Part shown: piece after piece, positions 35,189 to 45,964 of the stretch
Layout of the letters: each line of letters begins with the position of its first letter
How positions within the stretch are numbered: the stretch's first letter is position 1
Source: Lepidodermella squamata
Taxonomy: Eukaryota > Gastrotricha
Assembly: GCA_047495785.1 (NCBI GenBank)
Contig: JBLDXI010000007.1
Span: 3,720,001 to 3,784,000 of the forward strand
Length of the DNA stretch: 64,000 nucleotides
Reading direction: 5' to 3'
Made by a program: the position numbers and the translations under genes
Notes under the pieces: model-generated
Databases searched by the model: none
What the model was told of the DNA's origin: nothing
The model's input: only the letters and a program-made list of their open reading frames with translations

Positions 35189-36505
35189 ATGACGTATTTC
35201 TCGGCTGTTCTTGCCTCGGGCATTGTTGCCATGATCATCGTGCAAACTGAAGGTAAGTCTTTGATCAAATTTCCGTCTAATAGTGGACTTCACTTCTCCT
35301 TTATGTACAGCTATCAAATGCTACAATGCTAATAGTTTCCCGGCCATGAGCGACGAAGTTATCTCGGCTCTCCTGCCCCAATTGATGTTTGGCACTGCGA
35401 GATTGGAAGCTAATGCCACCCTGCCTTGGAACGCCACACTTGAAGATAACTGTGACTACTGCATGGTATGCCCCAGTTTGATAAATCTTCATTGATTTTC
35501 AAGATCAGATGAAAATTTGAAACAGTAAATCATTGAACAGGGCACATAGTCGCTAATTTCCCAAGCGAAAATGTTCGGATTTTGGATTTCGGACAAGTAA
35601 TATAGGAAAAATCAAAGAAAAATCAATAAAATAGCAAATAATTATTTAGATCTAACTTCGATCTTTTTGGATCAATTTTGAAATTTTGATCCATATTTGA
35701 TCTTTTATAAGGATCAAAAATTTAAGCCACTGATGACGAAATTCGATCCACAATTGATCCAATTGTGCAAAATCAGTAAATATTAATTCAAAGGACGATT
35801 TTTTAACTTCGACGAAGCTTAGCGACTGATTTTCAAGACGAGATGTTTTTCTTCTCGTCTTTAGCGCATGAGTGCTCGAATTTCCGCAACTTTCAAAGAC
35901 TTGGCCGGAGATAAAGGCAATGGCTCGGGCATGCCGTTGTTTCTTGCTGACAAGAGAGTAGGCTTCACCATGTACTATTGGACATGTGGTCGTAAAGGCG
36001 ATCAACGGAGCACAACCTGGTCATCAACCTGGTCATCAACCTGGTCATCAACGCCGCGCTCGACTACCACGCGATTTATGACGACGAGCACCATGGGCAA
36101 CATCGTAACAGAGCCAAGCAAAAGCAACTCCTTGTTCGATAACCTCAACCTTAGTTTTATGGGTGGTCCGCGTGAGTTGCTACAACCATATAAATTCTCT
36201 CTTCAAATAAATTATCTAAATTCTTTAACCTGAAAACAGCTGGTTCTGCGTCGGCTGGCAGCGATCAGGCTGGCTGTTCTGTCATGTCTGCTCTTTACCA
36301 AATGCCAGGTAGCATTAAAGGCACCGCGCAAGCTTGCACGTGCTGCACTGACGAGTAAGACAAGCCAAATTTGTGATTTCGATTCTTTAATGATATCAAT
36401 ATTTTCAATGACAGATGCAGCAAGGAGGCAAATTGTGGTATGAATGCCGACATTAAGGAGGCTTATGGCGACAATCTGTGTGCGAATAATGACAACGGCA
36501 ACTGA
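35189..36505 (+). CDS. small secreted cysteine-rich protein, tandem copy 4
   Basis: Predicted 243-residue paralogue. Exons: 35189-35252, 35311-35465, 35865-36171, 36240-36354, 36415-36505. The signal peptide is MTYFSAVLASGIVAMIIVQ. The body has IKCYNA, NATLPWNATLEDNCDYC, MYYWTCG, AGCSVMSAL, ACTCC, CSKEANCGMNADIKEAYGD and NLC. Exon 3 is the longest of the family because TWSS is repeated three times by a 12-bp tandem repeat (36011-36050). Intron 2 (35466-35864) is about 260 bp longer than in other copies because it holds a displaced piece of the Pax gene. AATAAA is at 36611-36616. Function is unknown; a secreted glycoprotein is inferred. Confidence 0.82.
35548..35825 (+). repeat. duplicated fragment of the Pax gene inside an intron
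   Basis: Closely resembles 39472-39722, in the same orientation. That stretch of the Pax gene spans the start of exon 3, the whole 178-bp intron and the end of exon 2. Shared blocks include AATTTCCCAAGCGAA, TCAAAGAAAAATCA and TTGATCCAATT, plus GACGATTTTTTAACTTCGACGAAGCTT against the Pax donor region. The copy no longer encodes paired-domain sequence. Confidence 0.85.
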
Positions 36506-38686
36506 ACATGTTCCACTGGTGCTTCCGATGCTTTTTCTGAACATTTTTGGCAAAAAATGAGGCTAACAAACGAAAACATTTTACATTTTTACTTTATCAC
36601 GTGACTAAGCAATAAATTAAGGTCCAAATCATACTGTTTTGACACATAATCATCTATTGATTCACTGACCTGAATTTTCAGTCTCGGCTAATTGTAACAG
36701 GACACGCATAGAAGGGATAAATATTCTAGAATTTTGATGTTTTTGTATTTTGAGTCACTTTGTGCTAGGCTAAATTGTTCTTGTCCTTGTGGCTTTCACG
36801 CCCGGTTAGTTTGCTTTACGCTTAATGCTCTGCTGGCCATCAGGTGTGAAAAATACTATCTCACGTACCTTGAAAGGCGAGTTCTGACCTCAATGACTAA
36901 TATCGATGACGAATTGATCGAAAGGTTCGTTGCGTCTAATCTCGCAAAAAGATACCCCCGCACTTCCCACGCGAATGACACGGTTACAAGGCGGAAAATT
37001 GTCGTGAAAAATCGGAATATCTTGAACTCGATCGTTTGAAAATTAGTGAATCACGGAAGCTCAAGACCCTCCACTAAAGACACGATCCGATGAATGATAC
37101 CTAATTAAAATTGAAAATTAATAATTAAAAAATATGTATTCAATAATTAGGTCATTTTTAATATGAATGCAGTAAGTCTCGAATTTCAGTATTTCCCAAA
37201 ATTAGCGCAGCCTCTTTTTATACCGAGAAAAACCTTGAAAATGGTCTTGAAAAAATAATAATTTACTGCGGACGTATTAATTAGAGTATTCAGGGTATCC
37301 AAACCAGCATTGGATTTTGCAAAAAAAACATTCGGAGGTTCACGTTCGCTGGAATTTCGCGGTTGCAGAGCTGCTATTGATTTTTACATTATTTATTTTA
37401 CATCAATTATTTCTCGATATTTTTCAATACAATCGGCTGAAATTCTTGGTCGACGAAAATGGCATCTGTATATATTTTGGTAAATAAATTTTAAAAAAAT
37501 CGAATAAAAGGTGGTGGATTTTATTGATAGGTACATTTAGAAGTTTAGAACCATTTTTCGGCGAATAAAAATAGGCAATTATTGGTAGCTTTAATAAATC
37601 TGAGTTGAGTTTATTACGTGACCTAATTTCACCTTATTAGCGTATTCCTATACTTCCTATACTCCAATACGTACCCGATTATTTAATTTTAAAATGTGTA
37701 TCCTCTCCATCGCCTAATAAAATCCCTCGAATCGGATGCGAATAGTGATTTGAAGAAAGCAGTCTTCCGCTATCCGAAATGGTCTCGGGATTTGCTAGTT
37801 TTCATGCCGCAGGTTTTGCATTGTTTTAACTGATACCTATTGCTGTGTATTCTTCATTTTCTAATTTGCACCTGACTTTATTTGGTTGTTGTGTTCACCG
37901 TCGATTTAGCTAAAAATCTTTCAAATGTTAGCCATTCGATTCGCGCGGCTGATTTCGCTTGCCGCTCGACTGCTTCCCAGGTTTGCAATTTTAAGAACAA
38001 CACGTGTCTTAATTGTTTGTGACCGCGGGATAGTCGATCGCCCCTCTACCCTGGCGCCCCACTCAGCGCAAAAAAATGACACGCTTCACCTGCGGCAAAT
38101 TATCTCTCGAAAAATCGCAACTTCACCTGTCACCCATTAGCGTAATTAAATTTCGTTTCACTGCGTCATAATTTAGGCAGTCGGCCGCGAAAAATGAGAC
38201 GTTTAGTGTGATATTTATTTTTATTTATTCATTAAAATGCTGGCATTATTTATAATTTAAGTTGGCATTGATACACGTGGGTTACGTTACAATGACTTCG
38301 ATTAATGAAAACACGAGCGATAATCTGATGATAATTATTAATATTACCAAGTATTTGTACACACGATAAAAAGAAGGCGGGTTGCGGAATAAATCAAGCG
38401 AGAAACAAGCGTTGACGATGCGAAGCGAGATCTGACCAAGCGAGACGACGACCGAAAATGACTGAACAAGACACGATGAGCAACTACGATTCGATCGAGA
38501 GAAGAATCCAGAAGGGGGAATAAGAGACAGAATTTACAGATAGAAAAAACACACCGGAAGTCATCAAATTATTTCATCAATTATTCTTTTTTTATAAATT
38601 AAATTTCAAATAAAATTTCAGAAAAAGTGATTGATGTCGGCAAAAAAAGAGAAATTTACATTTAAAATTAATTAATTAGAGGTTCA
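36506..38686. other. intergenic between cysteine-rich copy 4 and the Pax gene
   Basis: AT-rich, with no supported gene. Minus-strand polyadenylation-type signals (TTTATT on the + strand) lie around 38212-38226, downstream of the Pax stop codon. Confidence 0.45.
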
Positions 38687-41600
38687 TCATGCCCAAGCTG
38701 TGCGTTGCTGATAGTAAGGATTCGCGTTGTTATTGTTATTGAAGGCAGCCATCGCAGCGGCGGCGTTACGTAATTGACACGGTGCCAGACCGCCACTTGA
38801 CCCGGACGAGTTCGACGAGTTCGGGGTCGAAGTCGCGGAACCAGTTGAGCCCGATGTGTCGGGCGACGTGTTCGCCGAGTTTGACATGGAAGTCGCTGAG
38901 GGTGTCCGAGTCATGTCAAGGGTGAGACCAGCGTTAGTCGGAGCGCCGCATTGCGACCTCGCAATCGGGGGCGACAGCTCGGCGTGGGACTTGAGGGCGC
39001 AAGATTCGCCCATGAATTGGTAGCCGCGGTTCGGTAGCTGGAACCCGGCTTGAAAATTGGCCAACCAAGCGTTCGGCTCAATCGGGATCGTGAATTGACC
39101 GTCCTGAGGCGACATTTGCTGCTGTTGCTGGCAGTTGGCCTGTTTCGATAGGTCGAACGGCACGACGAATGGCGTTGATTGCGGTAGGAACGCGAATGGC
39201 GCCGATTCGTACTGAGGCGACGAGGCGAAAATTGAGGCGGACGCGCCTGAGACACTCGACATTGACCCGTTGTTACCGCTGTCGGTACCAGTTGACCCGC
39301 ACATCCCGCTGGACATGCGCATTTGCGGCTGATGTTTGATACCAGGTACAGACAAGTTGCTGCTAGACGCTGAGCTAGGCGCGCATTCCGTCAAACGATT
39401 GCGAACAATTCGGTTGATTGACGAGACTGATGGTACGGATTCTTTGGTACAAATGCCATCGGCTAGCAGGCGGTCGCGAATTTCCCAAGCGAACATTGTC
39501 GGATTTTCAGATTTCAGACGAATAATCTGGAAAAAATCAAAGAAAAATCATTAAAATATCAAAAAATCAGTTTGATCTAGTTTTGATCATTTTAGATCGA
39601 ATTCTGATCAAAATTAGTTCAATTGCGGAAGAAATTTGATCCACAGTTGATCCAATTTTGCAAAATTCAGTAAAAAAATATTTAAGGCGGATTTTTCAAC
39701 TTACAGCTTCGACGACGCTTGTTGTAGCAACTTTAGGTTTTGAACCGCCAATGACGCCGGGCTTGACTGAGCCAGTCTCGTAGAAGCGGCCGAGGATTTT
39801 CGAAACGCAGCCATGTGAAACGCGCAATTGTCGCGAAATATCGCACGGTCGAATGCCTTGTTGAGCCATTTCAACGATGCGATGGCGAACCGTATCGGGC
39901 AGCGGTCGGCCGTTGACGAAAACACCGCCCAGCTGGTTGACTCCACCGTGACCTGTCATCATAATAGCACCAGGGTGAATTAACGAGTCACCATTCATCA
40001 TACCAAGAAGTTGTTGATCATTCATTTTTTAAGGCTAAATTATTGTTGAAATTTTTGATAATTAGTTACCTAGTCGAGCGACAATCATTTTTAGTTGGGA
40101 CTCGGATACGCCTGACTGCGCCGCGTAGAACTCATTATTTTGCGAATTTTGACGCCAGGTATTGTTATCAAAGCGATTTGATGACATTATCAGCAGCGTT
40201 TGTCGTTCGAAAAAAGCGAGAAATTTTACAAGTGAAGATTCGCGAAAATGAGCTGCTAGACAAGCGCAACGAGGACGAGAGCGCGCGCGCGAACAAGGTC
40301 AACGGTGCGTATCGCTTTAATAATAATCATAATAAATTAGCGCGCGTGCGCTCGAATAAAATTCGATTGCGCGCGGCTCCCTTTGTGCCGATCGCTACCA
40401 ATTTTCGCGAACAAAAGCTGCGTCGGCGCCAGAACCTAACGAGCCGATCACGCTTGACCGTCACACACACACGCGGCTAAATTACAGCGCAGGGTGGCTA
40501 ATAAAAATAATTAGGGTGGGTGTATGATACGATTTCAAGCTGATGAGAAAATTTCAAGGCCAGGAATTTTTTCCGCGGAAAAATTCGAAAGGGATAAAAC
40601 TTTTTCAAAAGCGCAATGAAGTAGCAAATTGGCGCGGCCTTATATAGGCTCATTTACCGGTGATGTGCGCTCGATTTAGCCATCATAATCATCATCATTC
40701 AGGTGCCCCTAAGTGAGTTGTTGATGCGCGCCTTCTGTCTTGCCGCGCTCATCATCATTTGTCATCATTAATTAGCCAGCGCAGTATTGGCGATGCATGG
40801 CGATGCTGATTGGACGCGACACTTGCGGCTCGGCTAGTCCTCGAAATCGAGTTTACACGGTGCAGTTTGCGAGTTAGCAGTTGCAGAACCGAGAAATTTC
40901 GAGAATTCTGTTTACCTACGGTGATCTTCGTTTAGGACGACACAATTATCATAAATGTCAAATTAAAGAACAATTTAGTATCAATGTCTAATTTTTCTTG
41001 CTAAATTTGACAGTTCAGGTGATTTGATGACAAAAGAGGCGATGAAGTCATTTTCGACACTAAACCGAAAAAATGTTAACTAATTTTGTGACAATAAACT
41101 TCGAGATGCTTCGAGAAGACCAGCAAAAAAATTAATGTCAATTTCGAATTGTAATTTGAAATTCCACATACTAGGACGAAAAAATTGCACCTAGGAATTC
41201 CTCTCATTTGTTGAAAAGCAGTAATACGACACTAGCGCAGCGACAAATTCGCAAATGACCTAGGCTATTAATGAATTATTCTTTTAATAAATAATTAAAA
41301 AATTCAAACACATTCATTTTAAAAAATTATCAAATTTCAATCATTTTAACGATTTATTTTAAATTTTAAAATTCGCAAAATTTATTTTTTCAATATTTTC
41401 AAATTTCAAAAATTGAAAATTGTTGATTCCGCATACCTGAGGAATTTTTAGACAGCATAGCGCCTAGGATGTCTTTCGCCTCGATACTGCCCATCGATGA
41501 GTCATCATCGGACGATCGCCTCATTTTGCGCGGCGCCTCAATGAGGTCATCCTCCTCGCTGCCACTCGACGAGGCTCGCTTTAAAAACTGTTGTTGCTGC

Positions 41601-41908
41601 TGTTGGTGATGCTGCTGCAGAAACGTCATCATAGCCAGGTTGTGTTGCTGTTGCTGCTGCAGACTGATGGCCGAATTTAACTGATCATACGATGAGTTAT
41701 TCGACCGTGAATAGTCGATAGCGCCCAGCATGACCGAGTTGACAGTTGAAGTCGGGCTGGTGTTGCTGATACTGTCGTTATTGTTGTTGTTGGTATTAGT
41801 CGTAAAATTCAGCGGCGCCTGGTTGGCGGGCATGAGCAGGCCTGTCGATGGCCGGTAGGCAGCAGCAGCAGCAGTAAGAACGAGCGGCTCACCTGAGGAC
41901 GAGTGCAT
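38687..41908 (-). CDS. Pax2/5/8-type paired-domain transcription factor
   Basis: Nuclear DNA-binding regulator. Best model: exon 1 41908-41437, exon 2 39952-39705, exon 3 39526-38687, giving 519 residues. The paired domain starts at the exon 1/2 junction ([20 protein letters not shown]). It continues with [20 protein letters not shown] and [18 protein letters not shown] in exon 2, then [14 protein letters not shown] and [13 protein letters not shown] in exon 3. These motifs fit Pax2/5/8 better than Pax6 or Pax1/9. The intron just before HGGVNQLGG matches the position known in vertebrate Pax2/5/8 genes. Exon 1 encodes an Asn- and Gln-rich segment. Exon 3 adds a Ser/Thr/Gly-rich tail, and I see neither an octapeptide nor a homeodomain remnant. 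Exon 1 also has an early donor at 41893|41892 in the same phase. Confidence 0.88.
39953..40025 (-). CDS. alternative Pax N-terminus ([13 protein letters not shown]..)
   Basis: The frame of Pax exon 2 stays open upstream of the predicted acceptor to an ATG at 40025, adding 24 residues ([20 protein letters not shown] and four more). This could be an alternative first exon, used from an internal promoter or after a splice at the TTTAG near 40035. Joining that TTTAG to the long exon 1 would create a stop, so the two starts would be mutually exclusive. It resembles the two alternative first exons of vertebrate PAX5. Confidence 0.5.
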
Positions 41909-44110
41909 GTTGACACGTCGGCGGACGGATGGGTATAGGTATTTGCCAAATTTAAACACACACCTATTGTTGTAACGGTAAAATCATAAACAGATACTAT
42001 TAGGGTGGATACACGAAATTGTGCACGCTTTTGTCTAATTATTTAGCAAATACTGCCTCGTTACAATAGGTGAGAGGAAAAGCGAGCAGAGATACGCGCG
42101 AGTGGCGGCAAAAAATGGCAATTTTTACATATAGGATTGGCTTTAATTACTCGGCTAATAATTAAGACGCTAAAAATGATGACTCATCGCACATACAAGC
42201 TAAAATTTAACAAAAATTTCGGAATTTTCTAAATTTTTTATTGAACCTGCGTAAATGTCCCAAATTGTTAATTTGGATGGACAATTGAAATTTATAATTA
42301 ATCAATGTCGAGTTTGGCCGAATCCCCCTCAATCATTACTTATTTAGCTGCGCCTAAATTGAACTGTATCGATTTAATTCCGAAAAATTACCTAGTTTAT
42401 AAAATAACTGGAGACTGCAATGAAGCTTGAAATTTCAACTGTACGAGGTACCAGCGAAGTGATAACCCGTCTATGGTTACAACACGTAGATTTTGTGTCA
42501 CCCTGTACCTAATAGCTTATTACGCCTGCTGTTAGAGTTCAAGCGCGGTGTGTTAAAACAAAAACTGGTACCCTACTGCCGGTACTAAAAACGTAAATTT
42601 AGTACTGCGCACTGGTTATACAGGTGATAATAACCGCGACGACTCGCTAATGACTAAAACTGGTGGGAAAACTTGAAAGGGGTCGCGGCGCGTAACAAAA
42701 CTCGACCCTTGGCCGATTAACTTTTTACAAGGCGTAATCTAGCTTAATGCGCACAGATAATCTACGCTGCCGCTTTTTGCGCTAAAGTGCGCGCGAACTC
42801 TGGTGGTCACCCTTGCTACTAATAATAACTTTCAAGTGCGCGCGCTCTCGCTCTTTGCGTGCACAGGTGCGTGCGCGGCGCCTGGATGGCACCAGTCAGC
42901 TCGATCCGCGCGCGCACAAAAGATGAGCGGCGAGATTGCGCTTGTCGAGGGCCTCGGAGCTGCGTGTGAACCCAGCCAGTTCAGCATGTGCTGTCACTCT
43001 TGAAAACTGGTGTCTTTCAAAGCGTCGTTATGAAGCCAGATGGCGGTGAGAGGCGCCTCAGATAATATCTGTTGAAGAGGAGCAGAGGCCATCCTCGAGG
43101 CTGGTCGTGCCGCTGTAAATGAGCTGCAAATTCCGCTCTTGAAAACGCAAAGTTTCATCCGCGCGATAATGTCTTCAACATGATACCCGGTTTAAGCCCG
43201 CATCATCGAGATTCCATTCATAGGATCATCATCATCATCGCCTAATGATAACTGACACATTCAGCGCCAAATTATTGAATGAAATTATTGAAATATGGAC
43301 AAAGTATCGTGGAAGGTGCTTCAAATTTGTTCATCAGCAAATTAAGACAAAAAATTCAGTAAAAATAGAGTTGAAAATTGAAAAAATATTTCAGCAAAAA
43401 TGGTTGCGTTCACTAGTCAAAATTTAAAAGCTGAATTTCGGCCATTTATTCGCAAGAAATAAGCAACATTTCGCTGTTAAAATATTTTTATTTTTTTGTT
43501 TGTTTTTCGATTTGGATTCGAGCCGGTAATGTTGACAGTGAGCGTCTGCCTGCGTCCATTTTATCAATTTCCCGAAAATATGGTTTCCGATTCAGAATTT
43601 TTTTCCGCCGAGCCAAACTAAAAATAATCAAATTTTCGAATTTCTATGGGTCAATTGATGAGCGAGAATTCCAGCATGCCGAAGCGTTATCGATTATGAT
43701 TATCGATTTAAAAAATCAGTGATTTTTCCGATATCAGCATTCTTGGAAGGCAACATTGAAATCGTGTAGCATTCTTCGTATCAGGTCCTATAACAAATCC
43801 TAATGTTTTATGGTACTTCATATCGCAATTTTTTTTCACAAATTCGATAGTTTTTTTCTCCAATCTGAAACACGGCAAGGTGGCTTTCGATTCCTCGTTA
43901 AATTGGCTATAACAGCTGTAAAAGACTAATTAGCAGCTAATTAATTAAAAAAATATTGCAAAACAATCCATGAATTTATTATTCTTTTTTTCCGGGCTAT
44001 TTCATTAAACTTGATTTTATAATACTTATGCGTATCATTATTATGCCTCAAATTGTGAGTGAAGAAAAATTTATTGAACAACTTGATTTGATGCTGCTAG
44101 ATTTTTTTTA
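41909..44110. other. upstream of the Pax gene, intergenic
   Basis: No coding gene supported. It includes GC-rich alternating CGCG stretches near 42830-42930 and one copy of the dispersed ATCGAT repeat family at 43684-43790. A polyadenylation signal for the neighbouring secreted-protein gene (AATAAA, minus strand) lies near 43975-43982. Confidence 0.45.
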
Positions 44111-45216
44111 TCAGTTTGCCGATCGGCCGTTGAGAATGTCCTTGGCCAGCATTTGCTCCCACACGTAGAATGAGGAGGAGCCGGAGCAGATGGACTTTGA
44201 GGCGAAGACTTTCATGCAGGCGGCGAAGCGCTGGCGCTGCCGCTCGGCGTGCAGTCTACGCGCCAAATTAGCCAACACGTCGTACGCCGTGCCGTCCTGG
44301 CCCAACTCGTTGTAGGCGGCTTCAGAAGGAGAGATAAAGGAAATTAGCCAATTAAAAAGTGGTACACAACAACACGGAAAAAATTGGACAAACATGCGGA
44401 AAAATATTGAAAAAATTATTTAATTTCAATTTCAATTTTTTAATTGAATTTTAAGAGCGAAATCTATAAGTATTTCAAATATATTGTATGGAAAAATAAT
44501 TTTTCAGGCTTAGGGGAGAACGAAATTTAAATGAGAAAGAACTGAAGGGAATCTAGGTGAAAGGATAGGAAAGGAAAGGAAAGGAAAGGAAAGGAAAGGA
44601 AAGGAAAGGAAAGGAAAGGAAGGGAAAGGAAAGGAAAGGAAAGGAAAGGAAAGGAAAGGAAAGTAAAGGAAAGGAAAGGAAAGGAAAGGAAAGGAAAGGA
44701 AAGGAAAGGAAAGGAAAGGAAAGGAAAGGGGATTTTAAAATATAATTTACGGATATGAGAGGGAAGTTGGTGAAAGGAGGGTGAATGTAAAGATTAAAGA
44801 AGGGACTCCCACCGGTTAATAGGATACATTTTTTAATTTCAGGTAAAAATCGCCAAATACAGCGAGGAAAGAGCGCTATTTTCTTGTATTTTTTTCATTT
44901 TTCTTTTTGAAAAATGTTACCTACCTATAACGTTTTTCCATTGCAATTTTCGGGTATCGGCCGTTGCCTGTTCCAATTTAGGCTTTGCCGTAGTCGCAGC
45001 AGCTTCAACCGGCTCCTGAGTTGATTCCGCCGTAACAGTAGGCGGAAGCAACGTTGTAGTTTTCAGCTTGGCCGCCGCTTTTCGCAAGCTGTCAAAGTCG
45101 TATCGAGAAGCTACCAACACGGCAGGTGATTTGCCCGCGACTGAGCTCGGATTCGACGGTGAAGCTCCAAGCGCGATCTCAGCCAGCAAGAACGCAACAA
45201 ATAATCGAAAAATCAT
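44111..45216 (-). CDS. small secreted protein, paralogue 1
   Basis: Predicted 166-residue secreted protein. Exon 1 is 45216-44925 and exon 2 is 44319-44111, joined in phase 1 (GTTATAG|GTAGGT .. CTGAAG|CC). The signal peptide is MIFRLFVAFLLAEIALGA, followed by an Ala/Thr/Lys-rich variable region. A conserved C-terminal module follows: LARRLHAERQRQRF, then CMKVFASKSIC, then SFYVWEQMLAKDILNGR. Two Cys could form one disulfide. It shares this layout with the gene at 45965-47501. The 605-bp intron contains a long AAGGA microsatellite. Family and function are not recognised; a secreted peptide precursor or small matrix protein is possible. Confidence 0.75.
44561..44729 (+). repeat. AAGGA pentanucleotide microsatellite
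   Basis: About 33 tandem AAGGA units with only two or three variants, inside the intron of small secreted-protein paralogue 1. Confidence 0.95.
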
Positions 45217-45964
45217 CTTGAAATTTTAATAAAATTGAAAACTATCACGCCGCTTTTTCAAGTTTTAATGAGTCATAATTTACTTGAAATTGAAAATATA
45301 ATAGGATGAAGACAACTACTCATCACAGCATCAACTCGTATTTCGCATAGTTTAGTCACAACTATGAAACACCCTACGTGCCTCGATTTCCGGCCGCGCC
45401 TGCTGCTCAGCGGCGTAGGCGCGATGTGATGATAGATGATACCGCGCGCCTTTTTTTATTACGCGAGGTCAACAATAAAGAAACGTGTGTGCGTTTTCAT
45501 TGCGGCAAAATATGACAGCCAGTACTATACGAGAAAGAAGCAAGTTGTGGGAAACTCAAGCCTAATCGATACTGCGCTATATCACTTGAATGGCCGATCA
45601 TTTTCGGATAATTTCGATTAAATAAGAAATAATAAGAACATAAACTGTTGGCATCCACTTTTATTATTTACCAACTCGAAACGACCGATTTTTTGCCATA
45701 TTAAGTTTTAATTATCACGGCTAATTGAACAATGATGAAACAGTAAATAATTGACAACATTTTTTACAATGTGACCGGCTGATAAAATTGAAGGTAATAA
45801 ACAAAATAATATCGCTGGTACGGCAATAAAAAAACTAGCTGCGCAGAGTGAAATGATGCGCCCGCGCAAATTTGATGATTTTCTTAATTAAAAGATAATA
45901 ACAAATTTTTACATTGCTGCATTAATACTATAGATTTGACAACAGGTTAAGCGGCACGTGGCGA

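Noticed and set aside
38911-39255. Arg/Ser-rich frame antiparallel in phase to Pax exon 3
   Set aside because: Alternative frame of the low-complexity Pax coding sequence; the Pax frame has the paired-domain evidence.
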